Source of the DNA: Chlorokybus atmophyticus
Taxonomy: Eukaryota > Streptophyta > Chlorokybophyceae > Chlorokybales > Chlorokybaceae
Direction of reading: 5' to 3'
DNA length: 64,000 nt
Assembly: GCA_009103225.1 (NCBI GenBank)
Contig: RHPI01001168.1
Span: forward strand, 187,337 to 251,336
Below are positions 35,162 through 46,918 of this stretch, piece after piece. The translations under genes and the position numbers were made by a program. Positions within the stretch are counted from its first letter, which is position 1; each line of letters begins with the position of its first letter. The notes under the pieces are model-generated. The model saw nothing but the letters and a program-made list of their open reading frames with translations, searched no databases and had not been told where the DNA came from.

Positions 35162-37157
35162 ATGAGCCGAGCAGCCGACGCGCTTGCCCGCGTGCTGCTC
35201 AGCTTCCTGCATTGGGCGTTTGTCTGCTGGCAGGTGGCCCTGTGGGCGGCAAGCGAGGTGTCGTTGTGGTTGCTGCCTTTCCCTTCTTGGCTGCCGTGGA
35301 AAGAGCCAGCAGCAGCCGCTTCAGGGGCCTATCACCGAGATCTGCGCTGGTGCAAGCTTCGTCGTCAGCGAGGGGGCTCTGGCGTTGCTCCTGAGCGTCC
35401 CACCCGGCTGGCGGCTGTTCTGGACCACCAGGCTGCCATTGGCCCCGTGCACAACTTGATTAAGCTAGCCGCGTGGTGCAATTCCGCAGGCTTCACACAT
35501 CTCTTTCTGTACGACGCAGCGGGTAGGGCTGTCAGTTACGCTTAGGTAACAGTATTGATCCACGTTATGTCCGAGGGCATGCACAGTCTATGCACAGAGT
35601 CCATGCACACGCCGGCAGGACTGGCCCTATAAACAGGAGGACAACTCGGCGTTGATTATGCAGTGGGTATTTGCACAGTGGATTAACTCGTGGTGAACTT
35701 TTTGTTCAGGAGCGTCTGATGGGTGCGCAATGCCTCTGTGTCAGTACAGCTCATGCATTCACACATGATGCACAAAGGACAGCAGAATGCGGTGATTGAC
35801 GCAAAACTTTAAATGTACTGCACAGTTCTGTTGGTTATGCGCGGACAACCAAACTATCTTCCAGTTGTCAGCTGTAGTTGTTTCTCCCCTGGTGTACAGT
35901 GAAGCATTAACACCTTCGTAATGTACAAGTCTTGCAGTCTGTGGCACTGTGCTGAACATGCAGACACTGCATCCATGTGAGTGGATGATGCCGCCTTGTG
36001 CATTTTAGTATACAGTTTCATGTATGTCTTTGGCACATGGGTTTGCACGAGCTTCATGCGCGCTGCTTCCATCAATACTCTTGCGGATGCCGCAGGCATT
36101 CTGAAACAGCGCACAGGCGAACTTTCACTTGGGTTGGCAAGCTTCAAGAACATGCAGGAACACTCCAGAGGAAGGGTTGGTTCCAACTCCCATCCTCAGG
36201 CACTTCAGGTAACAGTCAGGTGGGTGTCGATTAGCTGCCAGCACGGCAGGTTGAACACAAGCAACCAGCCTGTGTGTCAACTTATGCGATTGTCCTGGCA
36301 GGATGGAGACGGTGCCATTCGTGTACATATGCGACATATTCCAGTTGGAGAAGAGTCATACCATCAGGATGGTGCAGCAAGCGCGCCCGGTGGTTCAGGC
36401 TCCCACAAGTTGGCAGATGGCAATTATGCGACAGCCTGCGACATGTTCTCAGCTGACTCACTGAGGCTGAGGCTAAGCACGAGCAACGGGAATGGACATG
36501 CACGCTGTGAGCATATCTGCGCAGCTTATGCGCAGCCTGCAAAGCCATCTTTGGAAGTCGGTGTGTTTTCAGGCGTGGATGGCAAACAAGCCATTGTGGA
36601 CGCTGTCGCACAGCTTGCTAATGACAGGTCACTAGAAGAAATAAGTCAAGAGACACTCGAGTCCAGGCTGGACGACGCAGGTGAGTGAGGCTGGGATGAA
36701 GGCAGGTCGGATGTTAGTCGATAAAAAAAATAGAGAGTTCTTGCGCTGATGCGGTGACATCCATCCAGGCATTGGTCCTGCTACTGAGCCGCACCTTGTG
36801 TTGGTGTTTGGAGCATGTGCCAGTTTACATGGGTACCCGCCTTGGCACACGCGCACCTGCGAAATCAGGTAGGCCTCATTAGGGTCATCGTCACAGCTGG
36901 AGTATGCTTTGCCACGACGGTTGCGTCATGTGAACCCAAAAAGCCCAAAGTGCTGCAGGACGCTTGCTTAGCATTCAAGAAAGTTACATCGTCCGTTGTG
37001 GCCAAGCTCGTCTTAGTGAGTCGGCTTTCGTGCTGCCTGATTATTTCTGACCATCCATCGCTGCAGGCATGTGGGAAGTCTGCACCACTATTCAGAGCGT
37101 CATTTCCACAGCACTCTATGGGAATATTCGCTAACTCGCCAAAGACATGGTCGATAG
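35162..37157 (+). CDS. NUS1: NUS1/Nogo-B-receptor-like subunit of dehydrodolichyl diphosphate synthase
   Basis: Five exons: 35162-35522, 36096-36208, 36302-36680, 36769-36868 and 37067-37157, in phase, 347 residues. The N-terminus has a hydrophobic membrane segment (about residues 8-45). A cis-prenyltransferase-like fold follows with IKLAAWCNSAGFTHLFLYDA. It includes the conserved PHLVLVFGACASLHGYPPWH and TRTCEIR strand, then a last exon with HVGSLHHYS ending in RQRHGR. That ending corresponds to the RxG-type C-terminus needed for activity in NUS1 proteins, here with a one-residue extension. The subunit pairs with a catalytic cis-prenyltransferase at the ER to make dolichol for N-glycosylation. 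It lacks the catalytic Asp motif, as expected. About residues 160-280 are an insert with little similarity to the family. Confidence 0.85.
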
Positions 37158-38161
37158 CATCTGATCTGCTGATGTACAGGATGACCAGTTGATACAGATG
37201 CACAGCATGCACATATGTATGTCGCACCCCAATAAGACATGGTTGGCGCTTACTCTTTGCTGTATCAACATGCAGAAACTTACCAAGGTTGTCATTGTTG
37301 TCTATGGGTCATGTTCTCACTCCTGACACAGTGCACATCTTGATGGTTGAACCCAAGCACAGACAGGCAGTGGGTAGGACTGCAGAATATGCGTACAATT
37401 TCACTTGTCTGTTGATCAATCAGCATCCTGCGCCCTGCAGGTTGTCCTTGTGTTGCCTTCTGCCTGCTCTGCTGTCAATGGCTGAGAGTCTTACCTCAGC
37501 CTTAGCCAAGTCTTATCTTGTGTAAGCTAGGTACTGGGCTTGGCCCCTGGCTCCCAGGTGAAACCATGCTTGCACTCGTGCATGTGTGTACAAAAGGGGT
37601 ATGCTGCTGTGTATTGCTTAAACTTGACCCCTACCACTAAATTTGCTATGATGCATCTCTTACATACATGATATATGCAGCAGGTTAAGCGCCCAGATCA
37701 ACCTTGTTATGCGGAATTCATTATCTGCACTGCAACAGGCTAAAATTGATGCTTGCTACCTGGAAAAAAGAGTTAAGGACACTACGAACCGCGTACATTG
37801 CATCTGCACCACTGGAGAAAGCGTATACACTTAGTGTTCAAGTGTACATTCATCAATAACGCTACATGGCAATGGTCAAAGTGTACATGGTAATGGTTGA
37901 TCTGGGGTAACCCAACACTCTCTGTTCTGCTAAAAGCATTTTCCTTCCTTGCGTGCAAGGGAACAAGACACAGAAGTGGAACCAACTGCAACCGCACCCA
38001 AGCAAAAGCTCGGGGAGGGGACATCAAAGGCAACAACACAGCGTGATAACAGCTGCATGAATGCTATGCAGCACAGAGTGGGACCCCACTCTGAGGCCGG
38101 AAAGCTTGCTTTTTGCAATTATGTTAACACAAGTGTTGGTCATGTCTGAAACTGGTTACTA
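37158..38161. other. Intergenic region between convergent NUS1 and RING-CH genes
   Basis: No further gene recognised. An open frame to 37,525 follows the NUS1 stop but carries no family-like sequence. Confidence 0.4.
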
Positions 38162-40063
38162 TTAAAGGAGGGCTATAAAACAGGAGAACAACAGCAACAT
38201 GACATGCAGAACGCCAGCTGCTATCACCTGAAGCGCCAATGGCATACCTTTGAAAGCTGCTTAAGCAACTTATCGGTGGCAGGAAGCTGTCCAATCGCCA
38301 TCACAATAAGAGCTGCAAACACAGCAGCACAAACATACCCATCAGCAATAAACACCACCAAGCAACTGGCGTGCAGCGACGCGGCACGCCAGCCCAGCAC
38401 ACAACGGACTCACTCACCAGCCGCAATGGCGATCGGGAGGACGAGGTAAGTAGGGACTTTGATAAACAAGTAGAGCAATAGCGCAGTAATGACAAAGGCT
38501 GCAAACATCAACGTCCCAGGCAACCTGCGATCCGCCAACAGTGCGCGGGTTTCTTGCGACATACGCATGCTGTTCAACCTGCCAAGCAGGCGCCATGTTC
38601 TGTAAGTGTCCAACCAGCGTCAAACGCACAATGCCCACACATTTCAACAACATTCAGGAAGCAAGAAATGAAGGAGGCAGCGTTATATACTATGATACCT
38701 GGGAAGAGGCATCTGATCTGCCGGCACCACACGCGTTGTGATGCACCCATCCTCCGTTATGTGCAACACCACCCTTTCGGAATCACTCACGGAGGGCTGA
38801 AACAACAAAAGGAAGCACTCAAGTCACAGCGTGCTGGGCAGCAGGTATGTTGCCTAACTGCTGAAGTTCAAGTGCTTACCATGAAGTCCCCATTGACAAG
38901 CTGCCCGCAAAGCTCGCAAATGTTTGTCTTCTTGGCAGCACCAAACCAAGCCTGCGCGCATGGATGGTGCGTGCTAGCGAGGTCACCTCGGCAAGCGCAA
39001 CCGAGAGGCACGAGAGGCCCGACCGCTTTGCCCATCTGCACAGCCATGTGCTCGGCATCAGGACAGAATTCTGCTTACCACAATTTGCAGAAACTGTGGT
39101 ATACTGTGTGCTTGCAGGTTGCATGCAATGTTCAACCATAATACCGCTGTATATAGAACTGAATTGGATTACTGTGGCTATGGCAAACTATGGTAACAAT
39201 ATACCACTGCGAGGAGCACACACCACACATGACATGCATTCAGTCAATGCACACGAAGCGAGGACATCAGTGCTGCAGGAGCACATGCAATACCTGACAA
39301 ATGCGGCAGACATCTCCGCCATCAAGAGACGCTCCGGCATCTCCCATGCGCGTTGCATACTCCGACGCAGCCGGTATGATCAAGCGAATATCGTCCGGTT
39401 GCATTGCAGTGCGAGCAGCCAACCTCTCCGCGACAACAGTCATGGCAACATCATCGCTGCAGACTCAAATCTTTAGACGACAGCAAGGAGAGCCTTGCGT
39501 GCCACCTCAACATGTAGGCAAATGCAAAATGCCGTTGCATTGCGCACACTGCAACGCGTGCCATGACGCGCATGCAGTGGCAGGGTTGTGAGCTTTCCTT
39601 AATACTCACTAAGCAGAGCAATACGAAGCATAGAGTGCGGTGTCATCACAATGTCTCCCTTCTCAACACGAATGCTGACCAGCATAACTGTGCCAGAAGG
39701 CAGGGCCACTTGCATGGTGCGCACCAATAACTACGGTGCTGTGCAGTGAAGCATCCATACATAGCATGTGTCGTGCGGTTGTAAGCTTTGAGTTGTATAT
39801 GGGCTGAGCTTACAACTGCATGCGCAAGCAGTGCAAACAGGGCAGTCACTAACTGCATACGAAAGTGGCGAAAATCTACAACAGACCAGAAGAAGCGACA
39901 GCTGCTCTTACCTGCTTAACCCAGCAGCAGAGGCGCTGGTTGTGGGCGTTTCTTGGGCACCGGCTTCAAGGAGCGTGGGAAGACTGTCGCCTGCTGGGCG
40001 GCCAGCAGTTGACGGCGCCACATTGATACTCATTTCCGGAGGAAGAATAGCCGCATTCGCCAT
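38162..40063 (-). CDS. RING-CH (MARCH-type) membrane E3 ubiquitin ligase
   Basis: Exons on the minus strand: 40063-39912, about 39,735-39,606 (5' limit uncertain, an extra small exon is possible), 39456-39294, 39050-38880, 38796-38699, 38599-38418, 38312-38248 and 38227-38162 (TAA). About 350 residues. The protein starts MANAAILPPEMSINVAP. A C4HC3 RING-CH finger follows: GGDVCRICQ, then PLGCACRGDLAS, THHPCAQAWF, and NICELCGQ. After it come three hydrophobic segments: FAAFVITALLLYLFI, a VLPIAIAAGALIVMAIG-type helix, and AAGVLHVMLLLFSCFIALL at the very C-terminus. This layout (finger first, helices last) fits plant RINGv proteins that ubiquitinate membrane cargo. The substrate is unknown. It is divergent to the 40.7-kb gene. 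Confidence 0.8.
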
Positions 40064-40706
40064 GCCTGGCCGTAAGCACAACCCGCCCTCACCTCATCGA
40101 CAACGCCCAGCCCAGGGCCTACCGAGGCGCCAACGCAACCGGCGGCGGCGGCAGGCGTTGTATGTGAGGCGCACAACAAAAAGCTAGCCACACTCTAGCC
40201 CTCCTTCTAAGACAACCACCCCCAAGCCAGTGCACGCCCTTCCAAGCACGCGCCCGCTGCCGCCAACCACTCCACCGCCACCACCAACGCCAACGCCGCC
40301 AACGCCGCCGCGGCTAGTCTGCACCTGCACACTGCTGACACCACGCCGCCAAACCAGCCGACATTGAATCCATTCCACGCTGCTAGGGATATCTTTCCAC
40401 CGTGACGCCTTGCGAATAGGCGCCGAAGTAGCGTGTCGGCTGCTAGGTAGCAGGCTAGTAGGCCTAGCGATAGCTCCTGTGGGAGCTCGCGACGACATCA
40501 GAGTCATAACGAATATCCAAGACGCTTGTTAATCATTTCGACGAACGACGCAATCACGACTGCAGACAAAAGCCTTCGATATTTTGTTCGCCAATTAGGG
40601 TTTTGGCGGCGGCGGCGGTCGTAAAGCAGGTGCAGGAGTAGGAGGGCTGAGGAGCGGGGGCCCCAAGAAAATAAGGAGGAGTTTGAGGTTGTGTGTTACA
40701 GTTACG
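40064..40706. promoter_or_regulatory. Divergent upstream region of RING-CH gene and unknown gene
   Basis: A 643-bp region with a CCACCACCAACGCC-rich tract (about 40,250-40,320). A 107-codon minus-strand frame here is Gly/Val-rich on the complement of that tract and is not supported as a gene. Confidence 0.4.
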
Positions 40707-41936
40707 ATGAAGTTTGCTTACAGAGTCACGGGCAGGAAGCGGCGAAAAGGCCAGGTAGCACAGCAAGTCAGCATATGTTGTCAGCTGTCTGAACTTGCTA
40801 TTGTCAGGAGAGTACTTCAATTCTGTGCACGTATACACGCAGCATGCACAGCTAAGTCAGCATTGTCCGTAGTTGTTTGTGCTTAACTCCTCATGGGTAA
40901 CTAGTCATTCATCTGCCATGCATACTGCATGGCCAGAACCAGTAGATTGCCAATATTGTAATCCATTATGTTGTCACCAGCTAGTACTCACATGAATCCC
41001 TAACAACTGTTGTCTTGGTTTGCTGTACGCATTTTCTGCCATCAATGACAACGTTTCATAAATGAAGCAAACATTCCAATCTTGCATGCACGACACCATA
41101 GCCACAGACAGTGCACGCCTAAAGCACGCATTGGCTCATAGCGCACTGTGTGTGTTGTCAACAGCAGCCGCAGGGCGCAACAGATGTGGCAATGGGTGAC
41201 GCGGTTGAAGGCACGCCATCAACAAGCATGTCCTCCAGGGAGCTTCACAAGCTGCGTGTTGACAAGAAGAGGCAGCTGAAAGTAAAGATAGCTAACTTGA
41301 AGCGCTCTCGGTGAGACAAACCATTGTGGTGTACATAGTGGCGTCATGTGGTACATGCACTGTGCCCATCTGAAAGGTGTTTGCAGGTTGAAATTGAGCA
41401 AGAAAACCTTACATCATCGGCAGGAACGCAAAGCTTTGACGCAACAGCTTCACGAATTGCTGCAGGTGCGGGTGCGCATAGTGACTCATGCACGTATGCA
41501 TATATGTACCAAGTTGGTTGTTGTATGTGCACGTGTAGGCGCAGGCAGAGCTGGACAAGGGCAAGGCACAGAGCAAAGCAGACCTTGCTGGAGAAAGCAG
41601 TACGTGTCTGTCTGTGTGGATGTTGCCCAACTTACATTGTGACTTGTGTGACAGAGTGCAGATTGTTGCATTTGAGTTGTTGCTAACAGATATGTTGATG
41701 TGTGCGCAGGTGCAGAGCTCCGTGCTGAGCCGCATGACAACACTGCTGAGCCCAGCGCCGTACCCAGCGAGTTACCTGATGGAGGAGTGGGAATGAGCGA
41801 TGCTGAACACGAAGATGGCGAAGACATGCAGGACATGGACGTGGGGGATGCACCTCCTGTTGACAATCCTAGCAATGAAGAAAAGAAGCACGGTCGCAGG
41901 AAAAAGCACAAACAAAGAAGCCGACGCAAAAGCTAG
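40707..41936 (+). CDS. Unrecognised basic coiled-coil protein with acidic and Lys/Arg-rich tail
   Basis: Five exons fit in phase: 40707-40754, 41168-41310, 41387-41465, 41545-41599 and 41710-41936, giving 183 residues. The N-terminus is basic (YRVTGRKRRKGQ). Residues about 38-100 are a charged helical region (RELHKLRVDKKRQLKVKIAN, KKTLHHRQERKALTQQLHEL). An acidic stretch follows (DAEHEDGEDMQDMD). The C-terminus KKHGRRKKHKQRSRRKS is a strong nuclear or nucleolar localisation signal. I do not recognise the family. The composition suggests a small nuclear protein. The first exon assignment is the least certain part. Confidence 0.6.
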
Positions 41937-42776
41937 GTGTTCCATCTTATTAAACACCTACAGTTGATGGTTGGGCCTGCCAGAATGGCATCTCAAAGTA
42001 GACTGTGCAGTATGTGCAGCTGATACGCTTGATGTGGAGGCAATGACAGCATCTAGTCCTGGCAATGCATTTAAACAGCGTTTGCATAACCGTGCAAACA
42101 CTGTGCAAAACCAATTTGCAACGCTGATAACCAGACCAGAGTGGGCAACAGCTGGTGACCACAAAACTACCTCATTTTGCAATAGACTCGCAAGTGCATC
42201 ATTTACCAATACCCGTGTGCTGTACAGGCATTGACCATTTGCATGTTGTGCATGTCTAGCGGGGTGGTGCTAGTGTTGGTATTGTTTAAAAGTATGATAG
42301 AGGAACCCGATGATAAACATGTTGATGGTTGAGTTGCTTGCTATATGCTAGTCACACAACGGCCGTGGTGCAGGTGATGCGCGTGCATGCATGCTTGTCT
42401 AACGGGGTTTGGGCTAGTAGTGAAGTTAGGTAGGTAGTAAGTAGGAAGAGCACCCGGTGGTGAATGTAAGTGTTGTGTGCTGTTGTGTGTGGTGTGCAAC
42501 GCATGCCTCACATTGTGATACATGCCACAATCTCTGCATCCTATATATTGTACTCCTTGCATGTCAAATGCATGCACGCATATGCACGCCACATCGTATA
42601 TACCAGCACAGCCTTTGGCGTACACAACTGCAATCACATGACATATTAGTAAAGATTGCGCGAACAAAAGCTACATGACACCAACCTGCACAACGCAAAA
42701 CACAGAGATGCTATGTACCAGAGCACTCTTGTATACTATACAGATACAGCCACGCAACAAGCCCCTGGTATAGTAA
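41937..42776. repeat. Intergenic region with one copy of the CATGC foldback family
   Basis: About 42,365-42,600 resembles one arm of the foldback element at 45.7-46.5 kb. It shares GTGCAGGTGATG, TGCATGCATGC-TGTCTAA, GGTAGGTAG, CACCCGGTGGTGAATG and a CATGCCACAATC block. Otherwise non-coding, between two convergent genes. Confidence 0.6.
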
Positions 42777-43893
42777 CTACAGACATTTGAAGCCTTTGCA
42801 CGCAATGAGGAAGACAACGAAAATCAGCACAAAAAGAATGCCCGCAACCATCAACTTGAGCTTCAAGTTGTTCCACCACATCCTGCGCCGCAACTGCCGG
42901 CCTGTGCGGTGGAAATCGTCTGCCTGCAGCAATATCAAACATGCACATGGTTAGGTTTGCAAAGAGGCAACTGGCAGGCTGCGGACACACTCTCAGCTAT
43001 CACAGCTAGAAGTGCAGATACCTGTGAGCGAAGGGCATCGGTTTTGTCCACAAGAAGTTCAATCTTCTCCCCGCGATCAAGTACCTGCAGGTCAACAGAC
43101 TTGGATGAATAGCTGTCAAACTGCTTGATGGTTGTCCCAGTGCACTGTAGTAACACAACAGCATGCACTGAACCTCTCGCATGATGCCCGCGAGGCAGAC
43201 CCTACCTTTTCAATGTTCTCCATCATGATGTGCTTGACCTGATCCACCTCCTTTTGCACTTTTGCCACTTTGCTCAGTTCTTCGGGATGTTCTGTTACAA
43301 ACTCCATGTGCTCGCGCAGCTTTGACCTGCACATGAAGCAATATGACATCTATACTCTGGCAAAAGTATGTTGTAGGGGTCATGGCATGCTACATTGCAA
43401 TTGACACACCAACCACACCACACAGCGGATAAGCACACTGCATTGCTTACGCGTAGTCCTTGTTGAGGCTGTGAGCAATGGCAGTCTTCGCTGCTTCCCC
43501 ATGTTTCCGCAAGAAGTCATCACGCACGCGCTCCAAGAAGGCAAAAGGAATCTGGCGCCCAAACTCTTCATTCGCAACAGCAGTGTACGCTGCAAGAAAT
43601 ACACACAACTACACATCACATTGATGCAGTGCACGCATTGAACACGACACACAATCATACGCACACAATGCATTACAATACATGCACTAGACCTCGCAGA
43701 ACGTACTGAAAGTTCCTTGAGTCAGATAGTTGAAGGTGTGTCTGTCGCATGTATACGTGAAGCGACCGCCATTCTGCTGATCCGGAAGCTTCTGCAAGCA
43801 CTGAAGGGCAACTGTGCTGAAGTTGCCTGAGAAAGCGGTGTATTCGCACAGCACCACTGAGCCCCGAGAGATGCACGAGTATATCAACGGCAT
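42777..43893 (-). CDS. VAMP72: R-SNARE of the VAMP72 (longin) family
   Basis: Five exons: 43893-43707, 43589-43451, 43326-43206, 43084-43022 and 42923-42777 (TAG). All are in phase, giving 218 residues, the usual family length. The longin domain (about residues 1-125) has [31 protein letters not shown] and [15 protein letters not shown]. The R-SNARE motif (about 130-190) contains [20 protein letters not shown] with the zero-layer Arg in LDRGE. A single C-terminal anchor ([15 protein letters not shown]) follows. VAMP72 proteins drive fusion of secretory and endosomal vesicles at the plasma membrane. Exon 4 coincides exactly with [15 protein letters not shown]...RSQ. No odd features. Confidence 0.95.
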
Positions 43894-44940
43894 TGTATCT
43901 CCTTCTGTTCAGCACTGATGATGGCTCTTCTCCAAACCTGTTGCCTGTTTTGTGTGTTGCCACTCTGTGTAAGTACTCAAGTAAGTCATTGATAGAGCAA
44001 GCAACCCAACCTGAAGAGCAGATATGATTTGCGATGCACAAACGTGAAATCTCAGCACCAATGTTGCAAGGTTGTTGCAATGTTGGACACTTGCCAGAGG
44101 CCAGCATGGTGAGAGCAGAAAACGCAGTCAGGAACCGGAAGTCTGCATGCAGTGACATGACACGGCAAGTCTGAAATGAAAGTTGCGCAATTGCATGCGG
44201 AGCCGAGAAACACAGGCAAATATAACGGCAGTCATTTGACTTCAGCAATCGACACAACTGGGCCCCTACATCTGCTGTTTTTCACAAAACCCTGACTCAA
44301 CCAGCGGCGTTACATGGGGTTCTCTGGCCCAGTCTGCATCACAACGCAGCAAAACCCTGCCCTAGCTCTACAATAACAAGGCTGCAACCACGTGGACTTC
44401 AGTCGCATGGAGTCAACCCCTTCACTGAGCTGTTACCTGTCCAAAACTCAGGAGCTCTCTTCTCTGTGCAGTTATAGAAGCGGAGACGCTGTTCCTCCGC
44501 CTGTCCCTAGCGCAATTCGCCCGTTGCAGGCAACGATCTACGGGCGTGGCCAGCTTCTCCGCCGCCCGTCTCTGCCTCTGCCGCCGCCGCCGTAGCCGTC
44601 GCCGTTACCGCCAGGGTTGTTGACAAGTCCACGCCGTTGTTTATTTTAGCGCAGCAGCGGACACGTGGCATACACGCGCTGTCGCGCGTCTTGGCGGGCC
44701 ACATCAGGCCCCTGGCAGTGGACCCTTGGCACCGGAAGTCCGTTTATTAGACCTACCTCTAGACCCACCTGCAATACTGGGTAATGAAGCTCACTCTTTG
44801 GTGTGTTTGTATTGTGGCTTGGTATGAATAATATTGCATCAGCGGTAGTGCTTACGAACTCTATTCATAAGACATGTTATACCAATAACCATGAAGCTAT
44901 GCAAGACTTGTGACTTAAGAGTTCAAATTCAAACAATTAC
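43894..44940. other. Upstream region of VAMP72, otherwise empty
   Basis: It should contain the VAMP72 promoter and 5' untranslated region. A GCCGCCGCC tract lies near 44,580. Minus-strand frames over it lack any family resemblance. Confidence 0.4.
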
Positions 44941-44949
44941 ATACTTAAT

Positions 44950-45145
44950 ATGTGTTATACATGTGTAGTATGTACTTGTAAGATACCAATATCATGCAGT
45001 ATATACCATATGTACACAAATTCTTCACGAAGACTAATCAACATGCGTTACATACATGTATAGTATGTACTTATGTTATACCAATATCATGCAGTACATA
45101 CCATATGTACACAATTTCTCCACAAAGACTAATGTACGCGATGCT
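44950..45145. repeat. Two-copy tandem duplication, 95-bp period, AT-rich
   Basis: Copies share TAGTATGTACTT, ACCAATATCATGCAGTA and CATATGTACACAA; the second box starts at 44,985 and 45,080. 45,146-45,690 holds nothing recognisable. Confidence 0.75.
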
Positions 45146-45689
45146 AATTAAATAACATCGTCACTTGTATTTGTATTGCAAAAAACATCGTCACACCAAT
45201 GTGGCAATCTCATGAAAACGAGTAGATTCATGTATAATACTGCGTACAAGTTGCTGCAAAACCAAGCTTCAAACCGTGTACATAAGTATGGATAGCAACA
45301 TGGATTTCAAAGTGTACAGGATAAGCGCATGGCTGTTACAGCATGCATCGTTACATCATACATGACATAGCCAGCCGCACGCATCTGTATGAACGACCAC
45401 CGGGCTAAGTCTATCTGCTACTCTACCCCTACTGTTATCGCCCGTGTGTGTATATCCTTAACTTTGTCAAGTACGAGGGGGTCAAGCAGTTGTCGTTCTT
45501 ATTGTGCTGATGCTGAATTAAGGCCTCACCGTTCATTCTGCCTTTCCCCTTCGCTGGTTGACCTCACTGCGTGTTGTCCGCCCTTTACATGTTTCAGGGT
45601 CCAGACTTAGCACGTGCTTGGTTCTGTCTACACTGGTCGGTTGGTCCCAGGTTTGCCTTACCCCTCATACAATATATTATTGCCTCTTG

Positions 45690-46502
45690 ATGTATGATGA
45701 ATAGAATGCAAGGATTGTGGCATGCATGAGAGTGTGACACACAACCAGGACATGCACCGCCGCAGAGGGAGTTTCCGTGCGTGCCGTACATGCATACATG
45801 TGTGTACTTACAAAACCCTAAGCCGGCAGTTGACAAGCCGGCAGTAGGAGGCTGGCGGAGATGGCGGCGGGGGTGTGGGTGAAGCGGGAGGGGGAGTCCG
45901 GTGAGTCCTGCTGCTGGTGTGGCCGCTGCTGCTGCAAGAAGGCCGCTGACCAAGGCGCATGTGCAGGTGATGACGCACGCATGCATGCATGCATGCATGT
46001 CTAATGGGTATGGGCAGTAGAGAAGGTAGGTAGCAGCTAGGTTAGCAGCCCGGTGGTTAATGAGAGTGCTTCATTCAGTGTGGTGAGTAGATTGCTCATG
46101 CATGTGTGTGTCACACTCTCATGCATGCCACAATCCTTGCATTCTACTTATTATACACATGCATTAGCAGGCTACTCACCACACCATAAAGCACTCTTAA
46201 CCACCGGGCTGCTAACCTAGCTGCTACCTACCTTCTCCACTGCCCATACCCATTAGACATGCATGCATGCATGCATGCGTGCGTCATCACCTGCACATGC
46301 GCCTTGGTCAGCGGCCACACCAGCAGCAGGACTCAACGGACTCCCCCTCCCGCTTCACCCACCACCCCGCCGCCATCTCCGCCAGCCTCGTACTGCCGTC
46401 TTGTCAACTGCAGGCTTAGGGTTTTGTCAACACACGCACGCATGCATGTCCGGCACGCGCAGAAACTCCCTCTGCGGCGGTGCATGTCGTGGTTGTGTGC
46501 CC
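45690..46502. mobile_element. Large foldback (inverted-repeat) element
   Basis: Two arms of about 350 bp (about 45,738-46,104 and 46,156-46,502) are near reverse complements. Examples are ACCGCCGCAGAGGGAGTTTC against GAAACTCCCTCTGCGGCGGT, and the GCATGCATGCATGCATG runs near 45,985 and 46,260. The 50-bp centre (46,106-46,155) is itself an inverted copy of 45,692-45,740. There is no coding potential; the frames across the arms mirror each other. Partial relatives lie at 42.4 and 61.5 kb. Confidence 0.8.
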
Positions 46503-46918
46503 ATGCATATGTAAGAATTGCTTTCGCATTGTGAGCTTTTTGTGAGAGTTTGCAGGATAAGCATCCCTATTGTTGGCTATGATGACAACGTGCGGATGCA
46601 ATAGGTCCTTAGCCACCAATCATAGCAATGCGTGCTTAATGACTTGCAGCATTGGGATATTACCGCAACGCACGAGTACCATGCATAACATGAGTTGCAA
46701 TTGCTTTTGCAATCACGAATTACTCTAATGTGCAGAACGTGACATCATGTTTGCACATGTTATGACCTGGTTGATGGTTTTCCTACCGTCAAGGTAGACA
46801 TAACCTGTGATGTTATGTATAGCAATGGTTGTACATGCACGTAACGATAACGGAACAGCGCTTTAATGGAATACCCGCAACATTGCACTGCAAGTGCATA
46901 CCACGATCATTCATTAAG
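46503..46918. other. Intergenic, nothing recognised
   Basis: Includes the frataxin 3' flank (minus strand gene ends at 46,919). No repeat or gene assigned. Confidence 0.35.

Noticed and set aside
37158-37525. An extra NUS1 C-terminal exon ending in ALAKSYLV
   Set aside because: The exon at 37,067-37,157 already supplies the family-like C-terminus (RQRHGR) in the correct phase.
40184-40507. A 107-codon minus-strand ORF beginning with ATG
   Set aside because: Half of it is a Gly/Val translation of a CCACCACC tract. It sits in the divergent promoter region and no exon continuation was found.
45594-46534. Frames of 80-130 codons with CATGCATG-derived His/Ala/Cys repeats
   Set aside because: They lie in the arms of the foldback element and appear as mirror copies on opposite strands.
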